DNA of 64,000 nucleotides. Source: Laburnicola sp. R22_1 (taxonomy: Eukaryota > Ascomycota > Dothideomycetes > Pleosporales > Didymosphaeriaceae). Position numbers and translations under genes: made by a program. Under the pieces are notes generated by a model that worked only from the letters and a program-made list of their open reading frames with translations, did not search any database and was not told the DNA's origin. Every line of letters begins with the position of its first letter. Position 1 is the first letter of the stretch. The stretch covers positions 1-64,000 of the forward strand of contig JACONQ010000017.1 of the NCBI GenBank assembly GCA_014281115.1, written 5' to 3'. Positions 21,261 to 32,400 of the stretch are shown one piece after another.

Positions 21261-22816
21261 ATGGAACGCGCATTGAGACTTCTTATCGCAGCAGCAGCAA
21301 CTGTTGCCCATGTGACCGCCGAGGACTTCAATGTCTTGCAGCATCTGGGAGGCAATGGCCAATGGCTTCCCGGTCAGTACGTCTTCTAATCACCAAAGGA
21401 ATATACTGACGGAATCCAGGCCCCGAAGTAACTAGCATCTCATCAGACGTACCGGAGGGCTGCAAAGCGGACTTGTCCGCTTTCTTCTCTCGCCATGGCA
21501 GCCGTTACCCAGATACGGGTGCTTATGCTGAGTGGACTGCGTTTCGAGACCATCTCCAGCAGTCGGCTTTCACTGTGAGCGATCCGAAGCTCGAATTTCT
21601 GCGGACTTGGCAGCCTGTCCTCTCGAACCCCAGCGCGCAGATCGCGCAAATTTCTTCGACTGGGTACAAGGAGCTCACAGAAATGGGAGCCACATGGCGT
21701 CTACGATATGCAGATTTGTACGAGTACAACACACCCTTCACTCTGTGGGCCAACTGGTACAAATCCAGTCCTCGAGTGCGTGATAGCGCCCGCATGTTCG
21801 CGCACGGTTTCTTGGGCCCCAACGCCACCGAGCTCGGTACCATCTACGCCCTCAACAGCAGCGATCCGGCGTCGTGGATGAATTCGCTCGCTCCCAGCGA
21901 TCTCTGCCCAGCGTACCATGACGAAGGCGGCAGCCCGTACAAAGACGAGTGGGAATCGATCTACCTCCCTCCCATCGTATCGAGGCTCAACGCCGAGATC
22001 AATGGCGACTTCAACTTCACGCAACAAGAAGCGAGCATCATCCCGTATCTCTGCGGCTTCGAAACGCAAATTACCGGCAAGCGTAGCCCATTTTGCGATA
22101 TCTTCACCGAGGAAGAGATTCTGCAGTATGAGTATGCGCAGGACCTACGTTACTGGTATGGTGTGGGCTTGGGCAGCGATATCGAGAAGCTCCAGATGTT
22201 GCCTACCCTAGACATGCTCGTGAGGCGCTTCATTGACGGGCCCAACGCGACCTACAATGTCGGCAACTCGACTTTCAAAGCACCCAATGTCATGGCGTCG
22301 TTCTCGAACGACGGCCAGATCAATCAGATCATTGCCGCCAGTGGCGTGTTCGACAATGAGCCTCAGCTTCCTGGGAACATGACACTGCCCGACAGGAAGT
22401 TCCGTGTTAGCTGGCTCACTCCCATGCGCGGTACCATTGCGTTCGAGCGTTTGGTCTGCTCTGGCGCAGGACCTACTCCGGGTTCGCCTTCCAGCTCTGC
22501 GTCTGCTTCCAGCCCTACCAGTGCTGGCTATGCTACAGGCTACAGTGCTTACCAGAAGCGCGATGCTACCAACTCCACGTCGACATACGTCCGTATCATA
22601 ATGAACGACGTTGTGTATCCGGTCGCCAACTGCGACAGCGGCCCAGGCGCCTCATGCCCGCTATCTCAGTACCACGATATTGTCAAGAGCAAGCTTGCGA
22701 GAGCGGGCAGCTTCACGAACTTCTGCAACACGACAAATTCCGACTTTGAGAGCGAGCCTCAATCGACCTTCTTCATGGACAACACGCTTACGTTTGCGAA
22801 CATCATCAAGCCATAA
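21261..22816 (+). CDS. Secreted histidine acid phosphatase (phytase-like)
   Basis: Two exons, 21,261-21,372 and 21,420-22,816, separated by a 47-nt intron with a TACTGAC branch site. The join restores a signal peptide (MERALRLLIAAAATVAHVTA) ahead of an approximately 500-aa histidine phosphatase of clade 2. The active-site loop RHGSRYP gives the nucleophile His and phosphate-binding Arg residues. Several N-glycosylation sequons and paired Cys fit secretion. A Ser/Ala-rich insert (around SSSASASSPTSAG) lies in the last third. The family's HD proton-donor motif seems to read FSNDGQIN, with Asn where His is usual. It would release phosphate from organic esters outside the cell. It is the first gene inside the heterochromatin edge. 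Confidence 0.88.
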
Positions 22817-23710
22817 TCGTGGGTATATAGTCGAATAATAGCAATAGCGGATTTCAGGCCACAACATGCTAGCTTTGCTTCCTCACGTCTTCTCTAAAGG
22901 CAACCATAAACATGAAAAACCTAATTAGCATCCTCTAAAATAACCTTTGTTGCTTTCTCTAATACTATATAAACTAGTACTATTAATGTCTAAACATAGC
23001 TGATCGCTAGTTATGAGTCGAATGGCTAAACGACTGTATGACTAGAATGAAAAAAGAACAGTAAAAAAGAAGGTATATACCACATTCTAAGGCTCCCCTC
23101 TAGCAGATACGGTAATATATTTATACCTTGAAGGTGACCAAGCACCAGCGTGCTTGCTTGCAGTTTCCTTCGTTAAGGCATTTGAGAAATTCTCCATCGA
23201 CCTAATACTCGTCCGGGAAGTTTTGGCAGCGGCGACCGGTTTCCATCTCCGCGTGCTGCAGCGGCAATGGTGACAGAGGGAAGGTGAGATTCAAGGAGAT
23301 TATTAATTTAAACACGCGATACAAAGTCCCGCGGCTCGTAATCGCATACGCAAGACATTGAGCAAGCTGGTTAAATACCGTTTAAAGTGTTGGCTTGGGA
23401 GCTGCAATTTTCCGCGGACTAGGGCCAATTGAGGTTCGATGTTCCCAGTAAGTTCGACTGCTTCCAATAATAGTTAGTGTAAGCGGGGCATCAAGTATCT
23501 ACACCATGGCGCGTTAACAATATCTGGTAAGGCTGGCCAGTTGACATGGTACAATGTACAGCTTAAGTTAATAATGCCAATACGCAAAAGTGCGATGTGG
23601 GGTTCTTCTGTGTTGAGGTTGTATGCGGGGTAGGAGAAGAGTATGAACCCAGGAACCCGTCGAAGGCACTCCATGAGTTGTCTTGTTGTTTTCCCCGATA
23701 CCAAAGCGCA
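22817..23710. other. Intergenic region
   Basis: No gene is seen. It is somewhat AT-rich at 22.9-23.1 kb. The right part is the promoter of the GH43 gene. Open codons upstream of the GH43 start read poorly and are treated as 5' UTR. Confidence 0.6.
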
Positions 23711-25414
23711 ATGAAGGTGCTCAAATCCCTCACTACCGCACTTCTTGCCTGGTCGATGCCAGCATTAGCACAGAACTCGAGCTACTACAATCCGGTCCTT
23801 CCAGGATGGCATTCCGACCCGTCATGCACCCTGGTTGACGGAACGTTGTTTTGCGTAACCTCGACATTCATCTCCTTCCCGGGGCTCCCTGTATACGCAA
23901 CAAAGGATCTAGTCAACTTCAAACTCGTCAGCCATGTGTGGAACCGCGAGTCTCAGCTCCCTGGGTACAGCTACGATACCCTGGATCAGCAGGGTGGCAT
24001 GTTCGCTGCCACTATTCGATTCCATCAAGGCACTTTCTACGTGATCTGTGAGTATCTCAACACGATCACACCCCGGACGCGGGGTGTTCTGTTCAAGACT
24101 ACAGATCCATTCGACGATAAGGCCTGGAGCGACCCCGTGATGTTTGTCGCACGGAAGATCGATCCCGATTTGTTCTGGGATGACGATGGCAAGGTCTGGG
24201 TGGCTACTCACAGTACCATCATACAAGAGATGAACATCGACACTGGGGAGATGGGCCCGGAGAGGGAACTGTGGAATGGCACCGGTGGCGTCTGGCCAGA
24301 GGGTCCGCACATCTACAAAAAAGATGGCTGGTACTACCTCATGATTGCGGAAGGAGGAACAGCCGAAGACCATGCTGTCACCATGGCGCGGGCCAGAAAC
24401 ATCACTGGACCTTACGAGCCGAGTCCTCACAATCCTCATCTGACGAATCGAGGCACGAACGAGTACTTTCAAACCGTTGGTCATGCCGACTTGTTCCAGG
24501 ATACCGATGGTAAGTGGTGGGGTACAGCTTTGGCGTCGCGTTGGGCTGGCAATGGCTCATCTTATCCGATGGGTCGCGAGACGGTTCTTTTCCCAGTTAC
24601 GTGGAATACCAGTGAATGGCCCATCATGCAACCTGTCAGAGGCAAGATGAACGGCTGGGCATTGCCAACAGCGAACCGCGACATTCCAGGAGAAGGTCCC
24701 TTCAACTCCGACCCAGACGTGTACGACTTCACCGAGGGAACGCCGATTCCGCGCAATTTGGTCTACTGGCGTGTACCGCGACAAGATGCTTTCACCGCCA
24801 CTAGAAAGGGTTTGCAAGTCGTTCTTGGAAGAAACAACGTGGCAGGTTTACCAGGCGGACCTGAGCCTGCCGCGAAAGCAATCTCCTTTATTGGGCGCCG
24901 CCAAACCGACAGCACTTTCAAGTTCAGCGTCGACTTGACTTTTGCTCCGAATGCCGCAGGACAAGAGGCAGGGGTGACGGCTTTCTTGACGCAAGCCGCC
25001 AACATTCAGCTTGGCGTTGTTTCCGATAATCACACGCTATCCTTCCGTTTCAACTCCACGGAGATCCACGAGCAGAAGACTCAAGTGCCCTCTACTTGGG
25101 CCGGCAAGTCGATTCGCCTCCAAATTGAGATGAACACACCATCCGAGTACACGTTCTCGGCTATGCTGGTGTCGGATGAATCTAGCAAAGTGGACATTGG
25201 CAAGGCATCTGCTGTACAGCTAAGTGGCGGTACTGGACCGTTCACTGGTACACTCCTAGGAGTTTATGCGACTTGTAATGGGGCTGGATCGTGCTTGGAT
25301 TGCCCTTCTGATACACCGAAGGCGTATTTCAATCGCTGGAGGTACACGGGTGTTAGCCAGTACATCTCTGAGACGGAGTCGATACCAAGTAGTAGCTTCA
25401 ACCAGGCGGACTAG
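23711..25414 (+). CDS. Secreted GH43 beta-xylosidase / arabinofuranosidase-like enzyme
   Basis: Intronless, 567 aa. I start at the ATG at 23,711 because it begins a clear signal peptide (MKVLKSLTTALLAWSMPALA); the frame is open 38 codons further up but reads poorly. The five-blade propeller of GH43 shows its three acidic residues: the general base Asp in LPGWHSDPSCT, the pKa-modulating Asp in KIDPDLFWDDDGK, and the general acid Glu in VWPEGPHIYKKDGWYYL. The C-terminal 200 residues form the beta-sandwich domain common in fungal GH43 proteins. It should trim xylose or arabinose from hemicellulose side chains outside the cell. Substrate cannot be set from motifs alone. Confidence 0.92.
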   Translation: MKVLKSLTTALLAWSMPALAQNSSYYNPVLPGWHSDPSCTLVDGTLFCVTSTFISFPGLPVYATKDLVNFKLVSHVWNRESQLPGYSYDTLDQQGGMFAATIRFHQGTFYVICEYLNTITPRTRGVLFKTTDPFDDKAWSDPVMFVARKIDPDLFWDDDGKVWVATHSTIIQEMNIDTGEMGPERELWNGTGGVWPEGPHIYKKDGWYYLMIAEGGTAEDHAVTMARARNITGPYEPSPHNPHLTNRGTNEYFQTVGHADLFQDTDGKWWGTALASRWAGNGSSYPMGRETVLFPVTWNTSEWPIMQPVRGKMNGWALPTANRDIPGEGPFNSDPDVYDFTEGTPIPRNLVYWRVPRQDAFTATRKGLQVVLGRNNVAGLPGGPEPAAKAISFIGRRQTDSTFKFSVDLTFAPNAAGQEAGVTAFLTQAANIQLGVVSDNHTLSFRFNSTEIHEQKTQVPSTWAGKSIRLQIEMNTPSEYTFSAMLVSDESSKVDIGKASAVQLSGGTGPFTGTLLGVYATCNGAGSCLDCPSDTPKAYFNRWRYTGVSQYISETESIPSSSFNQAD

Positions 25415-25676
25415 GGTCTTATAGGTGGTATTCGTATAGACACAAATGTTTTTTCAAGAACAGGTGCTCTGTTAATGGAAATATGCACCTAGTACGCCGT
25501 TTAAGCCACGCAAGGAATTAATCCTGCCATTTCCATCAGTTACTCCGCGCTCGAAAATAATTAGTTAGCCCTCGATCGATTGTGCATAGAAAGAAACCTG
25601 GCTACCATCTCTCTTCTTTCCAGCGCAATTGCAGACGTCCAATAGATGTTCACCCATTCAATTCCTCCCCGGAAAA

Positions 25677-26271
25677 TCATCCCTTCTCTCCCTCTGTCCG
25701 TCCATCAATCCACGCATCCTGCGCATCGACCAGCCGCTGCAGGTCTCTTAGCATATCTCGCTGTGCACGGATGACTTCCTGCTGCGTCGAAATAGTCGCC
25801 TGTTGCATTCGGATCGTTTCCGCATCCGAGGCCATGATGTCTTCATATAAGTCCATGAGCGATGTAAAAGTGGGCTTCTGCTGGGGTTTTGGTGTTGGCG
25901 AGAATTTTGTTGGGCGGAAAGAAGGACGCTGCTGGGCTTGTGGTGATGGTGGTGATTGTGGGCTGTTGGGTCGAATGGCAGCTGGAGGGCGTGTTAGCGG
26001 TCCTGTTCATGCTTTCGACACTGTGGTACTTACTATTCCTTCGAGGGTTTGATGATGTGACTTGTCCATCTGTATCTGGTCCTGCACTGGATTCGCGTGT
26101 CGTAGGGGCTGCAGACCCTTTGCTCACCGCATGCCACTGGATCGAAGCTCCGACGAATAATCTTGCATTCACTGATGCGAAGGCCACAACGCAGACACTA
26201 ATCGAGCGGAAGATCAATACCAGAAGTGCGTACCATGCACACAAGTCCAGACAGGCATTTATGAAGGACAT
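25677..26271 (-). CDS. Small membrane protein with C-terminal coiled coil
   Basis: Exons 26,034-26,271 and 25,677-25,981 on the minus strand, joined over a 52-nt intron (GTAAGT, CTAAC branch, CAG), give 180 aa. The N-terminus has one strong membrane segment (LCAWYALLVLIFRSISVCVV). A low-complexity Pro/Gln/Ser stretch follows. A charged helical tail (DLYEDIMASDAETIRMQQAT onward, rich in Gln, Arg and Asp) predicts a coiled coil. No enzyme motif is visible and I do not recognise the family. The clean intron and the change from nonsense to sensible protein across it are the evidence that it is a gene. Downstream GH43 is tail-to-tail. Confidence 0.62.
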
Positions 26272-27885
26272 GACGTCATACAAATGGGCTCAATCGACTG
26301 CGAGTCGCAAGCAGCAAGAAGACCACGCATCTCGACATGGCTGAGATATAAGGAATTGCGCCTTGAACAAACTTTCAGAGAAATGGTCCACGAAGTGGCT
26401 GCGGAGGAGGCGGGTGAGTGGGTGTGAAACAGGTGTTCACGCGGTATGCTCATGCGGGCCGTTAGCCTCGTTGATCGCGACATCTCATTGGACGGTGGCC
26501 AACCTTCTGAGCACACCACACCACCATCTTCTGGCCCCACACCCCCAGCTCTGTCAACAATACAGTTCCCCTGCCCTTTCGAGGCACACCATTCCCAACC
26601 TTCAAACACAAGACCCTCAACCCTCCACAACTTGCAGCTAGATCGGTAGTGCGGACGGCTTGCACCGCCGGCTTCGCCACTCGCCAAATACTGCACCATT
26701 CCTGCGGCGACATGGGTCCCCACTCTGCGCATTTTGGTCCATCTTCCCGCGACGACAAAGTTGAGTACTAATAGAGTGGGAGAAGGAGAGGTCGATCACA
26801 AATAGGCCATGCTTCGGTCCACTACTGCTATACCCTAGTGCTACGGCGGATCTACCTGGATAGTGTGGACTGACGACTCCACACACTCGTGTCGGTCATC
26901 CGGTCCCAGATTCTCCATAACATCTATCATTTACTTTCTGACTACGGTTCTACCGCAGCGAAAACTCCGTCGCGTGATATGCAGCAATCTTCAATGAGAC
27001 GGCAAGCCGAACTTGGGTCGATTAGCTCCCGAAATTGCTACTTTTCATCAAATATCGTTGTACCTAGAACTCTGATGTCAATATTTTCTCCCTCACAACG
27101 ATTCACTACACCGAACCAGCCAGAAAGGTTTAAACGTACGAGAGGGCGGCCAATTCGATCGCTCTTAATTACTAAACTAATGAAGCGATGGACTTCTTGG
27201 GGGCTAGGACGTGGCAGTCTGCAGTTATCCAACCTTTCACTGATTTTACTATCCCAATCCTGCCTTGGGAGCCGTCGTGACCCTCAGTGTATTTGTTAGA
27301 CCACTCCAGACACTTAGGAGACCGGGAAAACTACGTCCCTTGGCAAGGCTATCCAACGTCTTCGCAGAATCATTCAAACGCCTCGTCTTTCGCGGAAAAA
27401 TCATGTGCTTCAAGAAAGAGGAAGTACAACAAGAAATACTGAGTCCGGTTTCAGCTGGGCTCAGTTGGACAATCGGTCCATGTCGGTTTATATTCGCACC
27501 ATCAATATTTCAGTTCTACAGTTGTGCAACAATGGCTGGAAAGCTTTAAATCATCGCATGAATTGCGGAAGTTTCCAGGTATTGGAAGAGAGTCAAATAT
27601 GTCAGATGAGTTAGATGCACGAATTGTTGAAGCGTATGCATGTCAGCTCCAATCTTGGCGTTGTCGTTCAGCCAATTATTATGTGGTGGTGTCAGCCCCG
27701 GAGCTTTGGTTTGACCGGTCAACCTGTGCCACTTTGGTATTTGGTATATATGACTTCTGATCCCGCGGACGGGGTTTTTATTGATCCTGTTTCACTTCCA
27801 GAGTCAGACTGTTGGTCGCAACGTCTTGTCGAGATTATACAGAAATGCGCGTGCAATCCAGTGGTGCTACAGCAGAATCGCGGGA
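26272..27885. other. Long intergenic region
   Basis: About 1.6 kb with only short, non-protein-like frames on both strands. The left end is the promoter of the membrane/coiled-coil gene. The right end leads into the ankyrin gene, and an extra 5' exon for that gene could lie here (open codons at about 27.6-27.88 kb). Confidence 0.5.
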
Positions 27886-29113
27886 ATGTTCTACGATGTC
27901 CAGTCGACAAGGCGCACGCCAGCTTTTTCTTCGGGGGTAAGCTACAAGGCTGGGATTTCAATCAAGTAATGAATAGAACTGACCGACGTCGTAGGACAAC
28001 TTCACTAGAAATCCGGTCCAAAACCTTGAGTTCCCATCCTTAATAGATTATATTCAAACCGGAAATCTCGTCAAAGCTAGGAGGCTGCTCCATTCTAGAG
28101 CGCAACATCTTGTAGCGCGCGAGAGAGATCATCTTCGTCAAACGCCGTTACACCATGTCGTTGCATCAGACGACCCCAAAGCGCTGGGGATAGTACAGCG
28201 GCTTATCGACCTTGGAGCAGACGTAAACGCACTAGATAAGCACAGGACAACCCCTCTTATGAACGCATGCTTGAGCGCACGTCGCGGGGTTGTGGATGTC
28301 TTGCTGCACGGAGGTGCAAGGCTGTCTTTCAAGAGCGACAGAGGCATGCGTGCCATCGATTTTGCTCGACCGTATCGACAGCTTTGGCCGCGTATGATTG
28401 AGGACATAGGGAGTGGGGACTTGGAATATCTAATGGATGTGCACGAAGACTACGCGGATCTCCATAGGGAGTTTACACCAGAAGATCGCGTTGTGGACGA
28501 AAGAAGACGCACTTTGATCGTGGAAATGTTGCATGAGCACGGCTCGCCTCAAGCAAAGTATCCAGGCGATAAGGATGACGATATGGAATTTCGCACCGAG
28601 CAAGTAACAGCGAGTGAATTTCGGATGCATCTAGATATGCTCGACTCGGACATCAACGGCTGGGTGGACAGACAGACCATCGCGAGTTTCTCTATTCGGG
28701 CGCCACGCGAGAACGACCTTGGAGAAGAAAAGTTCAAGACTATTGTTGTTATACGCGGTCCGCCCGAGCTGAAAGAGAAGAAGATGTTATTTAGTATAAG
28801 TGGATGGGCACACTTGCGAGATGGGGCGGGTCATTTCGCGCTTCCCGATCAGATGGATTTTCCCCTTGCAGTTTCCGGCCTCGATTGGGGAGATCCAGGA
28901 CGATATTACATGTCTCATGCGGAGCCACAAGTCATCACCAAGTTCATGATGGAGGAGGGTTTAAACTTGGATAGGCGAGGGCCCGCCGTGGATGGCGTAG
29001 ACGATGCGCATCGGGGAGAAGAACCACATCTCGTAGCGCCATTTTTCGGGAGCGCCGGTGGAGGGGTTTTTCGCGTCGTAGTCGTAGATTGCGTGTCGAG
29101 GATGTCGGTGTGA
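27886..29113 (+). pseudogene. Ankyrin protein with truncated deaminase-like tail, fused to foreign DNA
   Basis: Exons 27,886-27,936 and 27,995-29,113 are joined over a 58-nt intron with a CTGAC branch site. They give about 389 aa, although the true start may be further up. Ankyrin repeats occupy roughly residues 40-140 (TPLHHVVASDDPKAL, LIDLGADVNALDKHRTTPLM). After a charged middle domain comes GRYYMSHAEPQVITKF, resembling the His-Ala-Glu zinc-site motif of the cytidine-deaminase fold seen at the end of many fungal ankyrin proteins. The Cys-x-x-Cys half of that site should follow but does not. From about 28,970 the DNA is the antisense strand of a phenolic-acid-decarboxylase fragment. The gene is therefore truncated by a rearrangement. 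The deaminase assignment is inference. Confidence 0.6.
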
Positions 29114-29163
29114 AAGGAGGGGTGGAGGGGGGTATTTGTGGTGAAGGCCGGGAAGTGTGGCAT
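28961..29163 (-). pseudogene. Phenolic acid decarboxylase, 5' fragment with frameshift
   Basis: The minus strand from an ATG at 29,163 reads TPLHPSFHTDILDT. It then shifts frame (a net loss of about 4 bases) to HAIYDYDAKN, KWRYEMWFFSPMRIVYAIHG, and stops matching after GGP. These are the N-terminal and first beta-strand motifs of the phenolic acid decarboxylase family, which removes CO2 from ferulic and p-coumaric acids. Only about the first third of the usual gene is present. It ends at the junction with the ankyrin/deaminase-like gene. With a frameshift and no C-terminus it cannot make the enzyme. Confidence 0.75.
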
Positions 29164-29450
29164 GGTGAGTTGGATGTGGTGGGATTGATAGAAGCGTTGG
29201 GAATGGAGAGGTACGAATTGATAGTTTTTGGTGTTGGGTTTGCTGGCTTTTTTGGTCTGGGGGGACCGTGACGTTTAAGTAGAAATAAAGTCGGCTTATC
29301 GACGTCATTACAAAGGCGGGTATCTAGGGTATACATGGGCTCTAGAGCTAGATGCGGTACGTTGCTGTCTTCTAGTAAAATATTTACGGGACGTTTCGGG
29401 GCTTTTTTCTATGGGTATGACGTGATGCTCACGCAGTTCACTCACATGTT

Positions 29451-32400
29451 GGTGCGATCAGAGTTGTCAGTAATCAAGCATGCGTCAAAATTTTGATTGA
29501 TCTTGTTTGACTTGGTCAAATTCAACCAAACAAGAGTCTCCGCTGCTATTTTAATAAGCTAAACAATCAAATCTGTAAATTTTTGTCAAGATAATTTGAT
29601 CTTGATTGACTCGCTTAACATACCTATAGTGTTGCAGCTGCTATAAAGGTAAGGTTGTTGGGATAGGTGTAATAGCAGCTAATAATGGATTTCTTAGTGT
29701 TGTAGCTGGCTTAGTAAGGCAGCTATCGCGTACTTTCCGCGTACTACAACGCGTACTACAACGCGTCAACAGCTACCTAACCCTATACTTTGGCTTACTA
29801 TTTCTTGTCAACAGCTTATTCTCTCGCGCCTTTGCTTACCTTCACGCTTACCATGGCCCCTAAGCGTAGCCTCGAGGCCGCTAAAGAAGCCGGCAACCCC
29901 CCTAAACGCCCCCATCGCACGCCCAAGCCCACATACAAGAAGCGCGAAGGCGACGGCACCCAGCCAACCCAGCCAACAGAGTCGCCTATTGAGGTGCCTG
30001 AACACGCGCCGGAATCGCCTATAGAGCCTATAGAGCCGCCAGAAAGTACGCCGGAGCTGTCTATAGAGCCGCCAACCCAGCTGGAGGAGCGCGCTCGGCG
30101 GGCATCACCACAGCCTATACACCAAGCCTCACAGGCCTTTCAACCCGCCAATAAGCCAGCCTGGGAGTCGCAGTTAGTGGCTAATAAGCCGCCTACAGCC
30201 ACTATTCAACCGCGCGCTTTCAGCAGTGCTGCCACAGAGGCTTCAGTGGAGGAAGACGCCGCGCCACCTATCGACTTTACTAACTTTAATGGTGTTAACT
30301 GGCCGCGATTAAAGGGCTTTGCGCCACCTCTTACTACGCCTTGAGGCACTCCCAGCTAGGTGTACAGGCACGGCTAGCGGATTTAGAAGGAGCACACTAA
30401 GCCTAAGAAGCTCTACTTCCTGTGCAGGTACTGCCACATTAACAAGCAGAAAGGCGGCTTACACCATGTTACTCTCGCAACCAGCGCCGCCATCTTACAC
30501 CTTGCCAGCGACCAGCGCGGCCATAGACTTAGCAAGGACGGCCCTGTCGTATACCAAACAGAGCGCAAACCCGGCCAACAATCTATACGGATGACGCTTG
30601 ACAGAGGTCTTACACTCAGCCAAGAGGCCTATCGGGAGCTGGGTAACTTCGACGTACAAGGTTTTCGGCAGGCCGCAGTGCTGTGGCTGGTTAACAACAA
30701 CAGGCCTTTGCGCGAGTTTGAGACTGAGTCCTTCCGCGCGATGATAAGGTTCGCTAACCCAGAGGCAGAGGCAGCGCTATGGAGGTCTCACAACAGCGTG
30801 TCGGCTTTTGTAATGAGGCTCTACAGCTGGCTACAGCCTTAGGTTAAGCGCGCGTTGTCTGAGGCAAGCAGCAAGATACACGTGAGCTTCGATGGTTGGA
30901 CGACTAAAGGCGGCAAATGTGGCTTCTTTGCTGTTGTTGCACACTACGCTGACGCTTAAGGCGATATAGTTGACCTTCCTATCGCGCTGCCGCAGCTGGT
31001 TGGCGCGCACACCGGCGAGGCGATAGCTAACGCTGTCGCGCGAATCTTGCGATACTTTGAAATCAACAGCAACAAACTCGGCTACTTTGTGCTTGATAAC
31101 GCCTACAACAACGATACTGCTATCAACAAACTCGGCACAATGTACAGCTTCAGCGCTGCCGATAGACGCCTCCGCTGCGCTTGCCACATACTTAACCTTA
31201 TCGGCCAAACTATCATGTTTGGCAGAGACTCTAAGGCGTACGACAACGCCGCTAAACATATAAAAGAAGAAGATTTTTACATATAGGAGTGGCGGAGAGA
31301 TGGTCCGCTTGGCGTGTTTCTCGACATCATTAGCTACATCAACACGCCGAAGCAATGGGGTATCTTTGGTGACTGTTAGCGCGATGCTGCTGGTGAGATG
31401 CCTGTAGGCGTTACAGGCGGTCTCCGCGAGCTAATCAAGCCGGTTGTTACGCGTTGGAACAGCTATCATGACTGCTTTGAGCGCGGTGTTGAGCTACAAC
31501 AAGCCATTAACTCATATGCCTCGTACCACATCAAAGAGACAGAGGATGCTGACGAACAGGCAAAACTACGCAATAAGAAGCTGCCTGACGCGCCGCGATG
31601 GATGCGATCAGGTGGGCTTACAGCTGCAGACTGGGCGGTGATTACAGAGTATATTGCAGTACTTCAGCCGCTTAAGTTTGCAACCGATCGCTTGCAAGGT
31701 CGCAGCAAAGCTGGCACCTATGGCGCCTTGTACGAGGTTATACCTGTGTTTGAGTCTCTGATTACTAAGCTAGATGCTCGCCTTCAGGCGTATGAAAACG
31801 TCAACTACGAGCTATTTGAGGCGCCTAAGGATCACCTGCCTATTAACCTACGCGCCGCAAGGCGTAAAGCGAGCGCTTACTTTAACAAGTTACTTAAAAG
31901 TCCCGTCTATTACACTGCCACAATTCTGCACCCGCGATATAAGTCCTATTGCAAGCGCTTCTGGCGCAGCAAACCTACACAACTCAGCGCCGCACACGCA
32001 AAATTCGAGCAGCTTTGGGCTCGCTATAAGCCCGCCCGCGCGGCCGCTACAACAATAACGCCATTGCCAAAGCCTGTAATAAGCAGCTTTGACGAAGCGA
32101 TCGACTCGATACTTGACGACAACGACGTGGCGATAGAGGCGGAAGATGAGTATAAGAGCTGGCTTAAAGAGCCTATATGGACGGCTCTACAACACAAACA
32201 GGGGCTTACAGCTATATAATATTGGCAACAACTGAAACCAAAGTACCCAAATCTTTCACGATTGGCGCTAGATGTGTTAACTATCCCTGCCTCTAGCGCT
32301 AATTGTGAGCGGGTGTTTACAGGCACTAGCGATATACTTAAGCCACAGAGGCGCAAAATGGGCAGCCAGCTATTGGCTGCTTTAGTGTGTGCACAACAGT

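Noticed and set aside
20851..21362. Overlapping minus-strand frames upstream of the phosphatase
   Set aside because: Fragments faintly resemble enzyme sequence but do not join over any plausible intron, and I could not name a family.
23597..23710. N-terminal extension of the GH43 protein
   Set aside because: The extra codons have no protein-like character, and the ATG at 23,711 starts a good signal peptide.
26259..26758. Minus-strand frames upstream of the membrane/coiled-coil gene
   Set aside because: Low-quality composition, no intron solution and no motifs; more likely promoter.
29089..29271. Gly/Val-rich + strand ORF
   Set aside because: Antisense shadow of the decarboxylase fragment and its leader.
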